From Hexactinellida sp. DTS-2022 (taxonomy: Eukaryota; Porifera; Hexactinellida), in NCBI GenBank assembly GCA_028753945.1, contig JAPNXP010000002.1:10416001-10480000 (forward strand): DNA of 64,000 nucleotides, read 5' to 3'. Position 1 is the first letter of the stretch; each line of letters opens with the position of its first letter. A program made the position numbers and the translations under genes. This document shows, piece after piece, positions 10,777-22,752 of this stretch. The notes beneath the pieces were generated by a model. It was given only the letters and a program-made list of their open reading frames with translations, had not been told where the DNA came from and made no database searches.

Positions 10777-11651
10777 GGTTCAGGTATACTCTACAAAATC
10801 CCAAAATTTCGATAAACCCCAAACTATGGTAAATCTCGTTTTTATTGCATTTTCGGATTGTGTGGATACCCATGTGGACCTTGACGAAAATTCAAAGAAA
10901 AATTCCAATTATTTCTCCAGTTTGACTCACTTCGAGTTTTGAAAGAAATATTGGGGTTCTGGTTTTGGTTGCCGGTTGCAGTATACCATGGAAACTTGAT
11001 AATTTCGGGACATTGCCACATATAGGTTTTATCTTATATTTGGATAGAACAGCATATATCGCATCTTAATTTCAAATATTATGGAAGAATATTGAAAACT
11101 CTCAATGATACAGACTTTTTAGTGTCCTCTACCTAAGCCACTGCCATAGGGGACACTTTTTTTCAAACCTCGCTTTCTCCAAACACAATTATTGCCATTG
11201 CGGAAGTCATATTATGACTCATATACCACCTAGAAACAAAATCTCAACGGTTTTGGACAGATCTCAATTAGTTCTATCATATGAGTGTAGCGATTTCATT
11301 TGTAACCTTTATTTTTATTTTTATTTAATTTATTGATGATGAAAAAAGTGATGTCCACATTTATTGATGAAAATTTTGACTAATAAGTGATTAAAAGAAT
11401 TCTTGCACTCATATGATACTTTAGAAGTTTCTCCATGCAATGCAACAACAATCTACTCTTAATCATTAACAGGAGAAAACTTATCCGTTCCGCAAAATAC
11501 GATTTTCTAGAAAAAATATTTTTCACTGAGTTACCTAGTTCGAATATTATTGCATTTTTGCCGGTTAGAAGATGAATTAAATCCGCTGTAAAAAATTTAA
11601 TTAATTCGGGTAAATAGTTTTGGTAGAAGTGCTCTAGAGTATACCTGAACC
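10777..11651. mobile_element. Family B TTAA element, copy 1 (875 bp)
   Basis: The ends GGTTCAGGTATACTCTA and TAGAGTATACCTGAACC are perfect inverted repeats of 17 bp, flanked by TTAA at 10773-10776 and 11652-11655. A second copy of identical length lies at 19335-20209. A ~90 aa minus-strand frame (11380-11650, FRYTLEHFYQNYLPELIKFF...) is open in both copies, but it runs into the terminal repeat and resembles no transposase I know. Confidence 0.85.
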
Positions 11652-11655
11652 TTAA

Positions 11656-12086
11656 CAGCATAATTTGAACTCCGCTCTTCAAACCCACTCCATTGATCAT
11701 TTTCTATTGATTGGTTTAGCAAAGTATTGTGTTCTTGTATATAATCGTCTCGTAGGATGGAAGAGGAGGTACAAATGAGCTTGATGTGTCCACTCGTGAA
11801 GTGTTCTCTCCTAAATATCCTGATGCAATTTGTTCTAGAACTGTACTAGGATGCAGTGTTGAGGATATTCCAACAGCAAAATTATCCGTTTGAGATTCCC
11901 CGTGATGTGTTTCAAACTTCAGATAAAGTAAATGAAACGACACCCAACTCTTAGAACAAACACATTGTTGTGAATCATAATATGTGATTTAAATGTTGAT
12001 GAATTTTTCCGTAACTTAGACCCTTATCCACGCTTTCATTGAATATTATTAATACAAGTTAGAATGTGTGTGTTATATACAAATTT
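11656..12086 (-). other. Unassigned; short open frame
   Basis: A 75-aa minus-strand frame at 11716-11943 has no recognisable domain. The flank right of family B could continue it into 10706-10772 if the element were excised, but I cannot support a gene. Confidence 0.3.
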
Positions 12087-12604
12087 AATCTATAATTGTG
12101 AGAAATATATACCTATACGATACAAATCAATAAACCAAAAAGAAAATGTCCCTATATATTATGCTTTTTATTTTTTGTCTGTTTCAAAATTTGGCTAATA
12201 CAAATCTCCCATAGGGCGATTTCCAAAAGTGGTGGTAGATATTAAGCGGTAATTTGGCAATGCGGCCATCAATGTTTGTTATCAGAATCAATATTTAAAG
12301 ATTATAAGCGTAAGGAGTTTGTAGACGGTTTACATTTTGGAATTATGACTTGGAATTTTTTTTATCAAGCATTTAATCAAATTTCGCATAAAAAGATGAC
12401 CTTTTTATTCATTTTTTGGTTTCAAAAGGTCGCAATATTTTTTATTTAGATCTTATCAAAATTCTAAACCGCCCACCAACCGCCCATACTGATGATCTAT
12501 CTCATTGATCACACAGTACAGGTCTTTTGCAAATCATGATCTTGCAAACCACACACTTATCAGGATGAGTCTGAAAAATCCCCCTATGGGACTTTTGTAT
12601 TAGC

Positions 12605-14272
12605 TTAACGCTACCTACGACTACTATTTTCCCATTTTTCCAGAAAAAAAAATCTTTTGTTCTAAAGTTAACTTTTTGTTTATAGACACCTCTGCCAATT
12701 CCTAAGAAACTGGCAAAATCAGATTTATCATATTTGAATTTTTTGGCCACATAACTAGTCATAAACTCCAACCAGTGGGCTGGTTATTGTACAGAACAGG
12801 GGAAAGAGTCCTGAAGAAATACAAAAAGCTCTCTACGTCCTTGCCGATCACCTTGTTGAGAACCATGATAACTGTCCTCATACCAGAGATTCGTGGTGCT
12901 ATATGGGGAAGAATATTGCTGAAGTAAAGGATGACGACACAATTTCACCGGTGAATCTCCGGGCCCCATACCTCACGGCACCAGAACTGGCTCGCCTCTT
13001 GGATGTCTTTCAGAAGTTCGCGAGCATTGCTTTATGTTCCGCCGTAACCCTTGGCAAGACGCAGAACGCGAATGAATCTCTGCACTCCGTCCTATGGCAT
13101 AACGCGCCGAAAATCAAGCGTGTCGGCCAGAAGTCCCTCCAAGCCTCTGCAGCGCTGGCGGTCACCACTTTCAACGAGGGCTCTATGTCTCTGGCTAGCG
13201 TGCTTACCAACTTAGGAGTAGCCTGTTCACATAAGACCTTGCTCTATTTCGCGAGAAAGGACAAAGAACGCAACCGGTGTCGTATCAAAGCTGTCTCTGA
13301 AACCCAGAAGAGGAGACGAAGGTTACTCCAGTCCCAGTTTCTGACCGCAGAATCTTCCAGACGCAGGCGGGAAAAGGCTGGGGCAAAGTATAAGTCCAAA
13401 GCCTTTGGTAGTGAAGCTTCATCGAGCACCCCTGCGAAGAAAGCCGTTGCAAAAGCGTCCACTGGTGACGGATCAGACACCGTTTGCGAAGAGTGCCAGT
13501 TGCGAAATTGTCCGATCGGAAGAAAGCGGAAGACCGATGACTGGGTGTTTTGCGAATTCTGCGACCAGTGGTATCACGCTAGGTGCATGAAAGTGACCCT
13601 GAAGGAAGTAGGAGATGAACCATTCCAGTGTTTCGACTGTGAAGAGCAAGATCCTTAGATATATTTGTGTTAGTAACCTTAGATTGCATGTATTTGTCTT
13701 GAATTTGTCTTTCTTCCTCATTATCTCCAAATAAATTTAATGCAATACTGAATATGAGAGAATCTAGTGAACTCCGAAAGTATTTATAATAGAAACTATA
13801 AATTTGGGGGTTATGTAGTATACATATATATGTAAAACAATAGCAGAGCGTTTTCTAACTTTTTTATTAATTCAAATTGTTATAAGGCCAAGAATCCCAA
13901 AAAAGTACAAATTCCATACGTAATTGGACCTAATATATTAATATTCTAATTAACTAAATTAATTTTGACAAAATTGGAGATTTTGGCGGGTACCCGTATC
14001 GAACGCATATTGATTTGACGCGTTGCGAGTTAAAAGCAAAGTAATTCATGCTCTCGTCATTTTCTACTAGGAAAATCTCTTGCTTAGTTACTGTAGCAAC
14101 GGAAAGTATGTATTTACATATTTGTGTCAAAACTATTTTGAAAATCTATGATTTTTTTTATAAAATAATTACTATATAGTATGTTATAGGAACTGAAGCA
14201 CTAATTGAATTGAGTCCGTCAAGTCCTTTTTTTTAACCCATCACAAGCATTCTCAAGTAGTCGTAGGTAGCG
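12605..14272 (+). mobile_element. Deleted Mutator-like/PHD transposon nested in family A (1,668 bp)
   Basis: Inverted ends AACGCTACCTACGACTACT (left) and AGTAGTCGTAGGTAGCGTT (right) are flanked by TTAGC at 12600-12604 and 14273-14277. Family A copies at 1 kb and 43 kb have the uninterrupted sequence, which supports the insertion. It carries only the 3' third of a transposase gene. Its TIR differs from that of the 2012-6225 element although the proteins are clearly related. The exact duplication length (TTAGC or shorter) is ambiguous. Confidence 0.7.
12765..13658 (+). pseudogene. Mutator-like transposase, C-terminal part with PHD finger
   Basis: The frame is open from 12765 to the TAG ending at 13658. 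It begins with SGLVIVQNRGKSPEEIQKAL, continues with the conserved HDNCP...WCYMGK motif and the catalytic Glu block GKTQNANESLHSVLWHNAPK, then a basic RRRRL region and a PHD-type finger CEECQLRNC...CEFCDQWYHARC...CFDC. It lacks the domain with the two catalytic Asp residues. Compared with the 3178-5493 gene this part is uninterrupted, so it is younger or was deleted recently. Base composition is clearly more GC-rich than the flanks. The ATG at 12903 is internal to the domain and not a natural start. Confidence 0.85.
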
Positions 14273-14443
14273 TTAGCATAATACTGCAAGCCCAATAATT
14301 TCGAATTTATAGAAGATAATTAGATTTCGTTTTCAGTTTCGATATAGCTATAATGTCTTCCATCATATATGTGAAATTCAAACTCCCACCTTCAAAACTA
14401 AATTCATGTGTTTTTTTGGTGAATCTGCCGTATTTAACCTTAA

Positions 14444-15320
14444 GTTTCCGGTCTCCAAATGTGATTTTTGGCATATAGGGGTAACCTTTGGCACCCGTCA
14501 ACAATTTGACGTTTTCACTCAAAATTTCTCACACCTCGACAAGTTATGACGTCATTGTCACATTTCGAGAACCCTGAAAAGTCACTTAATCGCACATAAT
14601 TCGCGCACTCTAAGAGATAAAAATCTGAAAACTTAATAGAACATGCACATTAATGATGCGGACACTTTGGTCGCACCAGATTACCGATATGCTAACTCAT
14701 TATCACATGATGACGTCATCAATAAAATTTCACAATTTTAAATTTGACTATTTAGGCCTATTTACGCTTTATAATCAATGTTAGAAGTGTATAAACCACA
14801 CACCAGCCTCGAAGCAGTTGGTGTGTGGTTGGTTTCTGCTGCCAAGCACGCTAGTGTCTATATAGATTGATGCAACAGTATATCTATATAGACTTGGGCG
14901 CCTCGCTTGCTAGGTCGCTTTGCGGCAGAACACAACCACACACCAACCGCTTTGCGGTTGGTGTATGGTCTATACACTTCTAACATTGATTATAAAGCGT
15001 AAATAGGCCTAAATAGTCAAATTTAAAAATGTAAAATTTTAGTGATGACGTCATCATGCAATAATGAGTTAGCATATCGGTAATCTGGTGCGACCAAAGT
15101 GTCCGCATCATTAATGTGCATGTTCTATTAAGTTTTCAGATTTTTATCTCTTAGAGTGCGCGAATTATGTGCGATTAAGTGACTTTTCAGGGTTCTCGAA
15201 ATGTGACAATGACGTCATAACTTGTCGAGGTATGAGAAATTTTGAGTGAAAACCTCAAATTGTTGACGGGTGCCAAAAGTTACCCTTATATCCCAAAAAT
15301 CACATTTGGAGACCGGAAAC
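14444..15320. mobile_element. 877-bp palindromic (foldback) TTAA element
   Basis: The left arm starting GTTTCCGGTCTCCAAATG is repeated almost perfectly inverted at the right end (...CATTTGGAGACCGGAAAC). The arms are about 370 bp each and leave a core of about 130 bp near 14815-14945. TTAA flanks both sides (14440-14443, 15321-15324). The core contains further short inverted repeats (accacacaccaac / gttggtgtgtggt). No coding capacity. Confidence 0.85.
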
Positions 15321-15324
15321 TTAA

Positions 15325-16643
15325 TGCTTTATCAATTTTTATAATTGGAGCCTCTCAGACTCAAGTGAAAACCCCCGAGATCGCGACGTTCCAGTCCTTT
15401 ACTTAAGGAGTCTATGCTTTAACCTCACTTATTCTGGAATATTCTTGTATACTAGTATACGTATAATGTTTCAATAAAAGTAAACAAGGTGATATTATCG
15501 TAACTAAGTTCCGTAAGCATGATTGATTATTCAATCAAAGAAGTCATAAAACAGTGTGTAGCAATTCTGACACGGCTTATGAATATCCATGGTACCACTA
15601 ATAGATGTAGCAATTCTGCTACGGTAGCAATTCTGACATGCAACAGTCCAATGCATGTTTGTCTGTAAAACCAAGAACTCTAAATGGCCACGGTACGCCC
15701 CTGATAAGATTTGAACACTATCTGTGTACACTTAATGTAAAAATGAACTAAATTCTAAGTTTGAATTATGATGGTACTTATCCATCGTTATTAAATACAC
15801 GAATTAAAGATAAGCATAATGCATTTCACATAGAATCAATAAATTTTGACAAGGTGAAGCAATGGAATCAGAACCGAAGTGTAGGTAAACAAAATAAATT
15901 AACACCTCATTATTGGGACAAACTAAGCTCAAATAAATAAATCTGAACTCGCTAAAGATGTAAAATTTCATTGTAGTCCCAAAAATGTAAATAGAAATGG
16001 GATTTAGTATCCATTTTTTTGAGACATGGCCCAGAATAATATCAATAGGTGTCAAAATGTCTCCCAGAAATTTAAATTCAAAATTCGACTACTAACTAAC
16101 TAACTGACTAACCAAGGCAGTGATTTCAATACTGGCCCACGACGCGCTAGCCACGCCTTGGATATCGCGTAGTAGTTGGCACAGAAAGAATTTGCATTAT
16201 ATTTAATGATACTCACTACACTTCATAAATATACAAAAATCACTTGAATTACAGCAAAGAATAACTTACGCTATTTTGTACCACTCTCAAGGACTCCTAA
16301 ATGGAAACATTGTAATAATGCACTCAAAATATTCATTAATAACAAGCTGATCGACGCGACGCAACGTGAGATCCCATAACTTGGTCTCGGGCCTTCGGCC
16401 CCCTCTCAGTGTCAAAATGTGTATAAGTAAATTTTAAATACATATGCACTTGACCAACCTGAAAAATATCATATTTCGATTCACCCTAACTGAAAACCCT
16501 AGACTGACCGATGGAATTATTTCCTAGGAGCATTTTGAATTTTCACCAATTCATATTGAAAATTTTAAGTCTATTAGGGAGGTGTGAAAATAGACACGTA
16601 TTACTATTTTTCAAGAGGTGTGAAATTCGCCTAGATATTTAAA
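15325..16643. other. Intergenic, no gene recognised
   Basis: AT-rich sequence with short open frames that show no domain. A tagcaattctg motif is repeated three times near 15560-15630, and a GC-rich patch lies near 16350-16420. I cannot assign a function. Confidence 0.4.
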
Positions 16644-16654
16644 CTTGCACCATA

Positions 16655-18451
16655 CACAGGTGGCTCACATACAGATATCGATCAAAAAAATACTGTTTGT
16701 TCAAAACCTATCAGGTGTGATAGAGTAGCATCTCTACATTCAGAATACGCATTAATTAAAATTATTCGTACGCAAAACAAATTTTTATCCCAATTTTATT
16801 TTTACACTTTATTTCTAACACTTACTTTCTTGTGGTATTTGCTCTTTGAATTCAAATACATGCCAATTAGTAGTGTTTAATGAATACTATGATAGTAAGA
16901 ATAGTGTCCTGTATTTGTAATGCCTTCACACCTATATTAATTTCCATTCGTATCCATCCTTTTGAACTGCATATGTTATAAATATCATTATTTAAGCTCA
17001 AACAATTATTTGAAAATTGCCATCTTCTGGTACAATTTTAGTGACAAACATATGAGAGCGCGACAGATGCCATGTCGCAATTGTTGTGTTAAAGTGGGGA
17101 GTAATGGGGTGAATTCAACTCAAAGGTTACTAAATATATACTAAGAGTTCTTATCAGACAGCGTTGAGCAACTAAGCTGCATGTTATCGACAGTCATTTG
17201 TAAGACTTGCGCAATTTGGCTCGAAAAAATACTAAGAGTTTGAGTTCTGGGAATATTATCGGTCCCCTTTACTTGGACCATGCCAATCAAGAACACCAGA
17301 CTGAGTTCTTGTAGTGTTGATTCTCCTTGTGCTATGTGTCAAGAAGCATATCGATTTGGACCTAAGAAACGAGCCTCCCAGCAAATTCGACATAAGTCTG
17401 TTGGTAGGCCGTTAGAAAATTCTCCTCAACAAGTTGTAAAGTTGTCCTAAAAGTAGGACGAGGTATTCGCCATGAATATTCTTCTTCTAATGTTGTAACC
17501 AACACCAGAGACTGCCTAGGTAAAAGGAAATTATTAGATAAATTTGTAGGAGATGATATCGTCAAGCGTTTGGATGTAAGTGATGATTTAGAGCTCGAAC
17601 TACCACGCCTTTCAGGAAGGCATCCGGTGCATCTTACAGGATGTTCTTCTTTAGATATGTCTGCTTCAAGTAGCGCATCACATGTCAGTTTTGAACTATC
17701 AGATACGTTAAGCATAAAATGTATGGGAAATCTAAGTAATAGATGTCTTAAATCAGTCATGAGTATATTGAGAGGAAAATCAATTAACACTCCAGGAATG
17801 TTTTATGCTGCTCGATATGAAATGATTTGTCAGTTCTTTGAAGTATGCCAACTAGAATTGAACCGATCTCAGAAGAAAGGACATACTGATATTTGTCCTG
17901 TCTGGACAGTATCCTGTTGTGATATTCCTGGCCTTCTTAGTAAGAGATTTTCTCGATCAGCTCTGATTGACATCTATAAATTACGTTATACATTGGGACT
18001 GGCCTGAACCAGAAAATTATCATAACCTCAAGACAATATTCTCCAGGAATGAAATCAGACGTCTGAACTTAAATTTCAATGTTAGCCTGACGATAGATAT
18101 AAAAGCTGCACTAATAGTTTTTGGTATCATGCCTGGAAATGAGAAGTGCAATTAAATATAACATGTGAATTAATATGTTCAACCAATATTTATTGTTTAT
18201 GCGAAGATAATCTAAATGGATATACATTAAACACTACTAATTGGCACGTATTGAATTCAAAGAGCAAATACCACAAGAAAGTAAGTGTTAGAAATAAAGT
18301 GTAAAAATAAAATTGGGATAAAAATTTGTTTTGCGTACGAATAATTTTAATTAATGCATATTCTGAATGTAGAGATGCTACTCTATCACACCTGATAGGT
18401 TTTGAACAAACTGTATTTTTTTGATCGATATCTGTATGTGAGCCACCTGTG
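16655..18451 (+). mobile_element. Family D transposon, intact copy (1,797 bp)
   Basis: The element has inverted ends of about 220 bp starting CACAGGTGGCTCACATAC and is flanked by CATA at 16651-16654 and 18452-18455. Between the ends is one gene on the plus strand. The insertion lies exactly in the tip of the P element, whose other tip shows the unoccupied sequence. I do not recognise the superfamily; the CACAGG tip recalls several cut-and-paste groups but the protein does not. Confidence 0.75.
16998..18155 (+). pseudogene. Family D Cys-rich protein, unknown function
   Basis: Frames along the plus strand give FSDKHMRARQMPCRNCCVKV, a CAMCQEAYRFGPKKRASQQI stretch followed by RHKSVGRP, a Ser-rich acidic stretch after LDVSDDLELELPRLSG, then NTPGMFYAARYEMICQFFEV, CPVWTVSCCDIPGLLSKR, and in another frame INYVIHWDWPEPENYHNLKT to a final MPGNEKCN. 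CxxC-type pairs suggest zinc binding. At least two frame changes (near 17420 and 17975) occur at the same places in the other D copy. So either introns or altered frames are real, or both copies descend from an already broken source. No DDE block is evident to me. Confidence 0.5.
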
Positions 18452-18596
18452 CATAGCCTACTCTATATATGGCCCAACAGTAAAAAACCATGGATATTTT
18501 AGAAGTCATAACTCGTAATTGAATTCAATATTGTAGTAATTACAATAATAAATACACGTTAACAATAGTTACTAAGTTTCAATAATAATTATATAA

Positions 18597-21500
18597 TCAA
18601 GAGGTTCTAGACTTCTTTGCGCTCTTAACTTTACTGTCAGTTGTTCTGGGACGAGTTAGTTTCTTGAGATTTCGAGTAGTTTGCCTTTCTCTTGATAGTG
18701 ATACGACGGTAGAATTGAAATTTTTAACTTTATTGGCAATTATGCAGTTAGACGTGATGGTTAAAATTCGTTTAAGATAATCCCATCCAAAGAGGTTGCA
18801 ATTTGGCCATTTGTTTCTCCAATGTTCGCATTGAACATCTTATAGCGATTTTATTGAGAGGTTCACATGGATTTTTCTTGATGATCCAGCAGCGAATTGA
18901 AGAAGCAGATCATTATCCAACTCAATTACTCTAAATATTTTCCAAACTAATACTACAGCGTCTAGAACAACATCAGATGGCCACTTCAGATTTCCTCGAT
19001 CAATTAAATCTAAAATTTTGTATTTTGAATCCATAGGTTCGTCGAAATGAAGATATTTATCCTCTGTCAAATACATCATACAATTAGTGCAAGGACTAAG
19101 ATGCTTCCATAATTGCTAAACAGTATAACATCCTCCAATAAAGGCTAAAGACTGTAGAGATTCAGTATCCAGGAAAATATCAGACAATTTATGGATTACA
19201 GAAGAGTAAATATTGAAATCATATGGAGTATTGGTACATGTGTCAGGTTGAGTGTCATCAGTTGTCGCAGAAAATGAGCTTATAAAATTGGCCAAAGTTA
19301 ATTCATTTGAGTGTAGATTGGAAAATAAATTTAAGGTTCAGGTATACTCTACAAAATCCCAAAATTTCGATAAACCCCAAACTATGGTAAATCTCGTTTT
19401 TATTGCATTTTCGGATTGTGTGGATACCCATGTGGACTTTGACGAAATTTCAAAGAAAAATTCCAATTATTTCTCCAGTTTGACTCACTTCGAGTTTTGA
19501 AAGAAATATTGGGGTTCTGGTTTTGTTTGCCGGTTGCAGTATACCATGGAAACTTGATAATTTCGGTACATTGCCACATATAGGTTTTATCTTATATTTG
19601 GATAGAACAGCATATATCGCATCTTAATTTCAAATATTATGGAAGAATATTGAAAACTCTCAATAATACAGACTTTTTAGTGTCCTCTACCTAAGCCACT
19701 GCCATAGGGGACACTTTTTTTCAAACCTCGCTATCTCAAAACACAATTATTGCCATTGCGGAAGTCATATTATGACTCATATACCACCTAGAAACAAAAT
19801 CTCAACGGTTTTGGACAGATCTCAATTAGTTCTATCATATGAGTGTAGCGATTTCATTTGTAACTTTTATTTTTATTTTTATTTAATTTATTGATGATGA
19901 AAAAAGTGATGTCCACATTTATTGATGAAAAATTTGACTCATACGTGATTAAAAGAATTCTTGCACTCATATGATAGTTTAGGAGTTTCTTAATGCAATG
20001 CAGCAACAATCTACTCCTAATCATTAGCAGGAAAAAACCTATCCGTTCCGCAAAATACGATTTTCTAGAAAAAATAATTTTCACTGAGTTACCTAGTTCG
20101 AATATTATTGCATTTTTGCCGGTTAGAAGATGAAGTAAATCCGTTGTAAAAAATTTAATTAATTCGGGTAAATAGTTTTGGTAGAAGTGCTCTAGAGTAT
20201 ACCTGAACCTTAAGATAGTAGAGACCTTGAGCCGTCGCTCACTCTCGAGGACTTGGCAATAAGAAATGTGGTAGTTGGCTCCTGACATCATTCGATATAA
20301 ACCGAAATGATGTTCTAATGCGTCTGTTTGCAAAAAGTAACTCAAAAAGTAAGTGAATCCACATTCCTTTGTAAGATAATTAACTATTCTTGGTAACGCA
20401 AGACAGGAGTGCTTCATACTGGTAAACGTCTGAGGACTAAGTTTACCATCTTTTTCTGGAAGAGATTTCCAATGATCTAGCCAGTCAACTACTTTTCGCT
20501 AAAAAGTCAAAGCGAACGTCATTGTAGTAAATTGTTCGGAAAAATCATCATTGAGACGAATATTCTTGTTTGGCCTGTTAATATTAAAAAGTTGCCATAG
20601 TTGATTAATAACATCAATAAAATCTGATGTATGGGTCTGGAATATCTGACTACGGGATAAGTTCTGAATTATTATGGCCGAACTGGTGTATTCGCAAAAT
20701 ATTCTCAGAGCAAGGTTAACATTTTGTCGTTCAAAAGATGTCGGCCAGCAAGACTTTGCAATTAATCTAGGAGCCAGTTTGGCACATTTGTACTGCTCTT
20801 CCCTATACAAAAGCCGAATGTCCTCAAAAGAAGCCGTGTTCAATTGTTGAAGGTCATGAAAGTCTGGATACTTAAGTATTTTGTCATGGTTCTTGACGTT
20901 AAGCCAGTTATTATTAATATATTTTAAGATATGAACGAAGTCAAAGATTAATAACAAATTACGAGTGGAATCTAGCGGATGTGGTACAACAGGTTGGAGT
21001 GTGTGATCAGGAGATAATAGTTTAAAAAGGTTGACGTTCAGAGGATAGGCATCTGTACTTATTACTTGAACTGAGAGGTTACATTGTTCGATATCATTTA
21101 TCACGGATTGAACTATAGGGAATAATTGTTGTGCAGAAGAACTACCTAGCGGTAAAAGTCGAATTATTGTAGACCATTTTTTAAACAAGCTAGATACCAT
21201 AATGGAGAAAACGGTCCTTCTCGGGTCATTCGGATCAAGAGAACCTCCAATAATTTGTCCAGCCTTGTAAGTAAGATCAGACTTTACATGAATCTCATCC
21301 ATTTGCAAAAATACATTCTTTTCTTGAAGTTTAAAGTTTGCAGTTGCTTGCATAAAAAATGTAGTAAACTCATTATCCAACCCGAATGAAGAATACAGTT
21401 TTTGGATCGTATTGAAATGGGGTAGAGCGATACATTCAAGGGACTGTAGGAAGTTATAACATGTTGAAGATATGAGGTGGGCTTTAAGGGCAATGATTTG

Positions 21501-22400
21501 AGTAATTGTATTATATCTGCGCCTATTCTTCTGAATGCATAGATTTCGGAGTTGGCAAACTATAAATTGGAGCGAAGGAAGAAAAGGAGCATCATTGGAT
21601 ATATCAACGATGTCTTCCTTTGAGTGGTCTTCAATACTAGATATCGTATTATTAAGAAGAGCAGTGGCTTCAGCTATCATATCTCTAGGTTGGGATATCT
21701 TTCTGGAAGACGAGATATTGTATTAACTAATTCTGTAAGCAGAGTTTCGATTTGCCTGACATCAGAAATGCAGTCGATCCCTAAGGATATTTAATTGGAC
21801 TGGGAGAAACCTCGTGCTGTCAACGTAGAGTCAATGATCAAAGCTGCTTCTACGCTAATAACTCCCTCTGATTTATATGGATAAATGAAGTTTACCATAT
21901 CTTCTTGTAACCACACATGCCAAGGATCAGGATAGTTAGAATTTATTTTCTCCTTCAGGTCAGAAAAACTATCGAAATCAAACAATTTGCCTTCTGTATC
22001 TTTTGTTTCGAGACTAAGATTACGAGCGATAATAAATAATTCTTCTTCCTTAGTTTCATGTGAGAAACGAGATGCTCGCGATGTCTGCGTAGAAGATAAA
22101 TAGCTAGGACAGCCAGGAAGAAGTGAAGGTATAGCACCTTTAACTAAAAGAGGTCTGTCTCGTTTGAGGTACTTGATTTCTACGCCGTCATTAATTCTAA
22201 ACGTATAGTCAATGTCTTGTTCGAGGAAATGCTTCATACACACAAAGAATGTCTTAGGAGGATTAAGATGTTCTCTGTGTAACGCGTTTAGCCAAGCTTG
22301 ACGTGAATTCTGGGTCTTCGGGAGATTTGAATACGGGTGTATACGCATCATTCGGATAGTAGTTGCTTTTACATCCAGGAGCCCAGCATTTGTTTGGCAT
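18597..22400 (-). pseudogene. P-element transposase with THAP domain
   Basis: The start is the ATG at 22400, giving MPNKCWAPGC, the first Cys pair of a THAP finger; a frameshift leads into AWLNALHRE...FVCMKHF, which supplies the C-x2-H half (C2CH). The RNase H-like core contains QMDEIHVKSDLTYKAGQIIG, KWSTIIRLLPLG, STDAYPLNVNLFKLLSP, VPHPLDSTRNLL and FDFVHILKYINNNWLN; the C-terminal block has TDALEHHFGLYRMMSGANYH. Defects are a TAA near 21788, a frameshift near 21685, an in-frame TAG near 20497 and the 875-bp family B insertion. Removing that insertion and one TTAA restores an uninterrupted frame across the site. The C-terminus (18597-19079) matches 63395-63805 of the second copy. THAP9 and Drosophila P are the characterised relatives. 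Confidence 0.85.
19335..20209. mobile_element. Family B TTAA element, copy 2 (875 bp)
   Basis: Same 17-bp inverted ends and same length as the copy at 10777-11651, with TTAA at 19331-19334 and 20210-20213. It interrupts the P transposase gene, so it is younger than that P element. Confidence 0.9.
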
Positions 22401-22752
22401 ACTCTCACTCAATCACTCGATGTAGATATGAACCAAAAATATCTAATATATATTGAAAATGAAGAATAGGTTAGAACAGGTACAAAAGATTGGCAAAAGC
22501 ATACATATGGAAGAAGAAAATTCGTTGTAAAGTAAAATATAATGAAAATATTCTGTTATGTAGTAACACAAAATTCGCAAATATTAATTATGGTTGTGTT
22601 TTATCCTATAATATTAATAATTGTATACCCATAATAAATTGCAAGTAAAGTAGTCTTAGATGGCGCTAAATATGATATGACTTCTAGTCCATCCTTGGTT
22701 ACAATTATTCCTTCAGTTGTTGGGCCATATATAGAGTAGGCTATGCTTGCAC

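Larger units (their letters stand above)
12087..14439 (+). mobile_element. Family A TTAA element, copy 2, split and left-truncated
   Basis: Homology to the 720-bp family A copies runs over 12087-12604 and resumes at 14278-14439. Between them sits a 1,668-bp insertion. The right end ...TTTAACC abuts a TTAA at 14440-14443 that is also the left target site of the palindromic element at 14444-15320. The left tip is missing. Confidence 0.75.
16651..22745 (-). mobile_element. P element, complete but broken, with two nested insertions
   Basis: The tips CATAGCCTACTCTATATA (right tip inverted at 22728-22745; left tip CATA at 16651-16654 continued after the D insertion at 18452) are flanked by CTTGCAC at 16644-16650 and 22746-22752. 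P-superfamily elements make 7-8 bp duplications. The single gene on the minus strand encodes a THAP-domain P transposase. A family D element (16655-18451) occupies the left tip with a CATA duplication, and a family B element (19335-20209) lies in the coding region. A second P element with the same tip starts at 60675. Confidence 0.85.

Noticed and set aside
12502-12771. 89-aa minus-strand frame across the left end of the deleted PHD element
   Set aside because: It spans the junction between family A and the inserted element, so it cannot be an ancestral gene.
17362-17790. 142-aa minus-strand frame
   Set aside because: It is antisense to the family D gene, whose plus-strand frames are matched in order by the second D copy.
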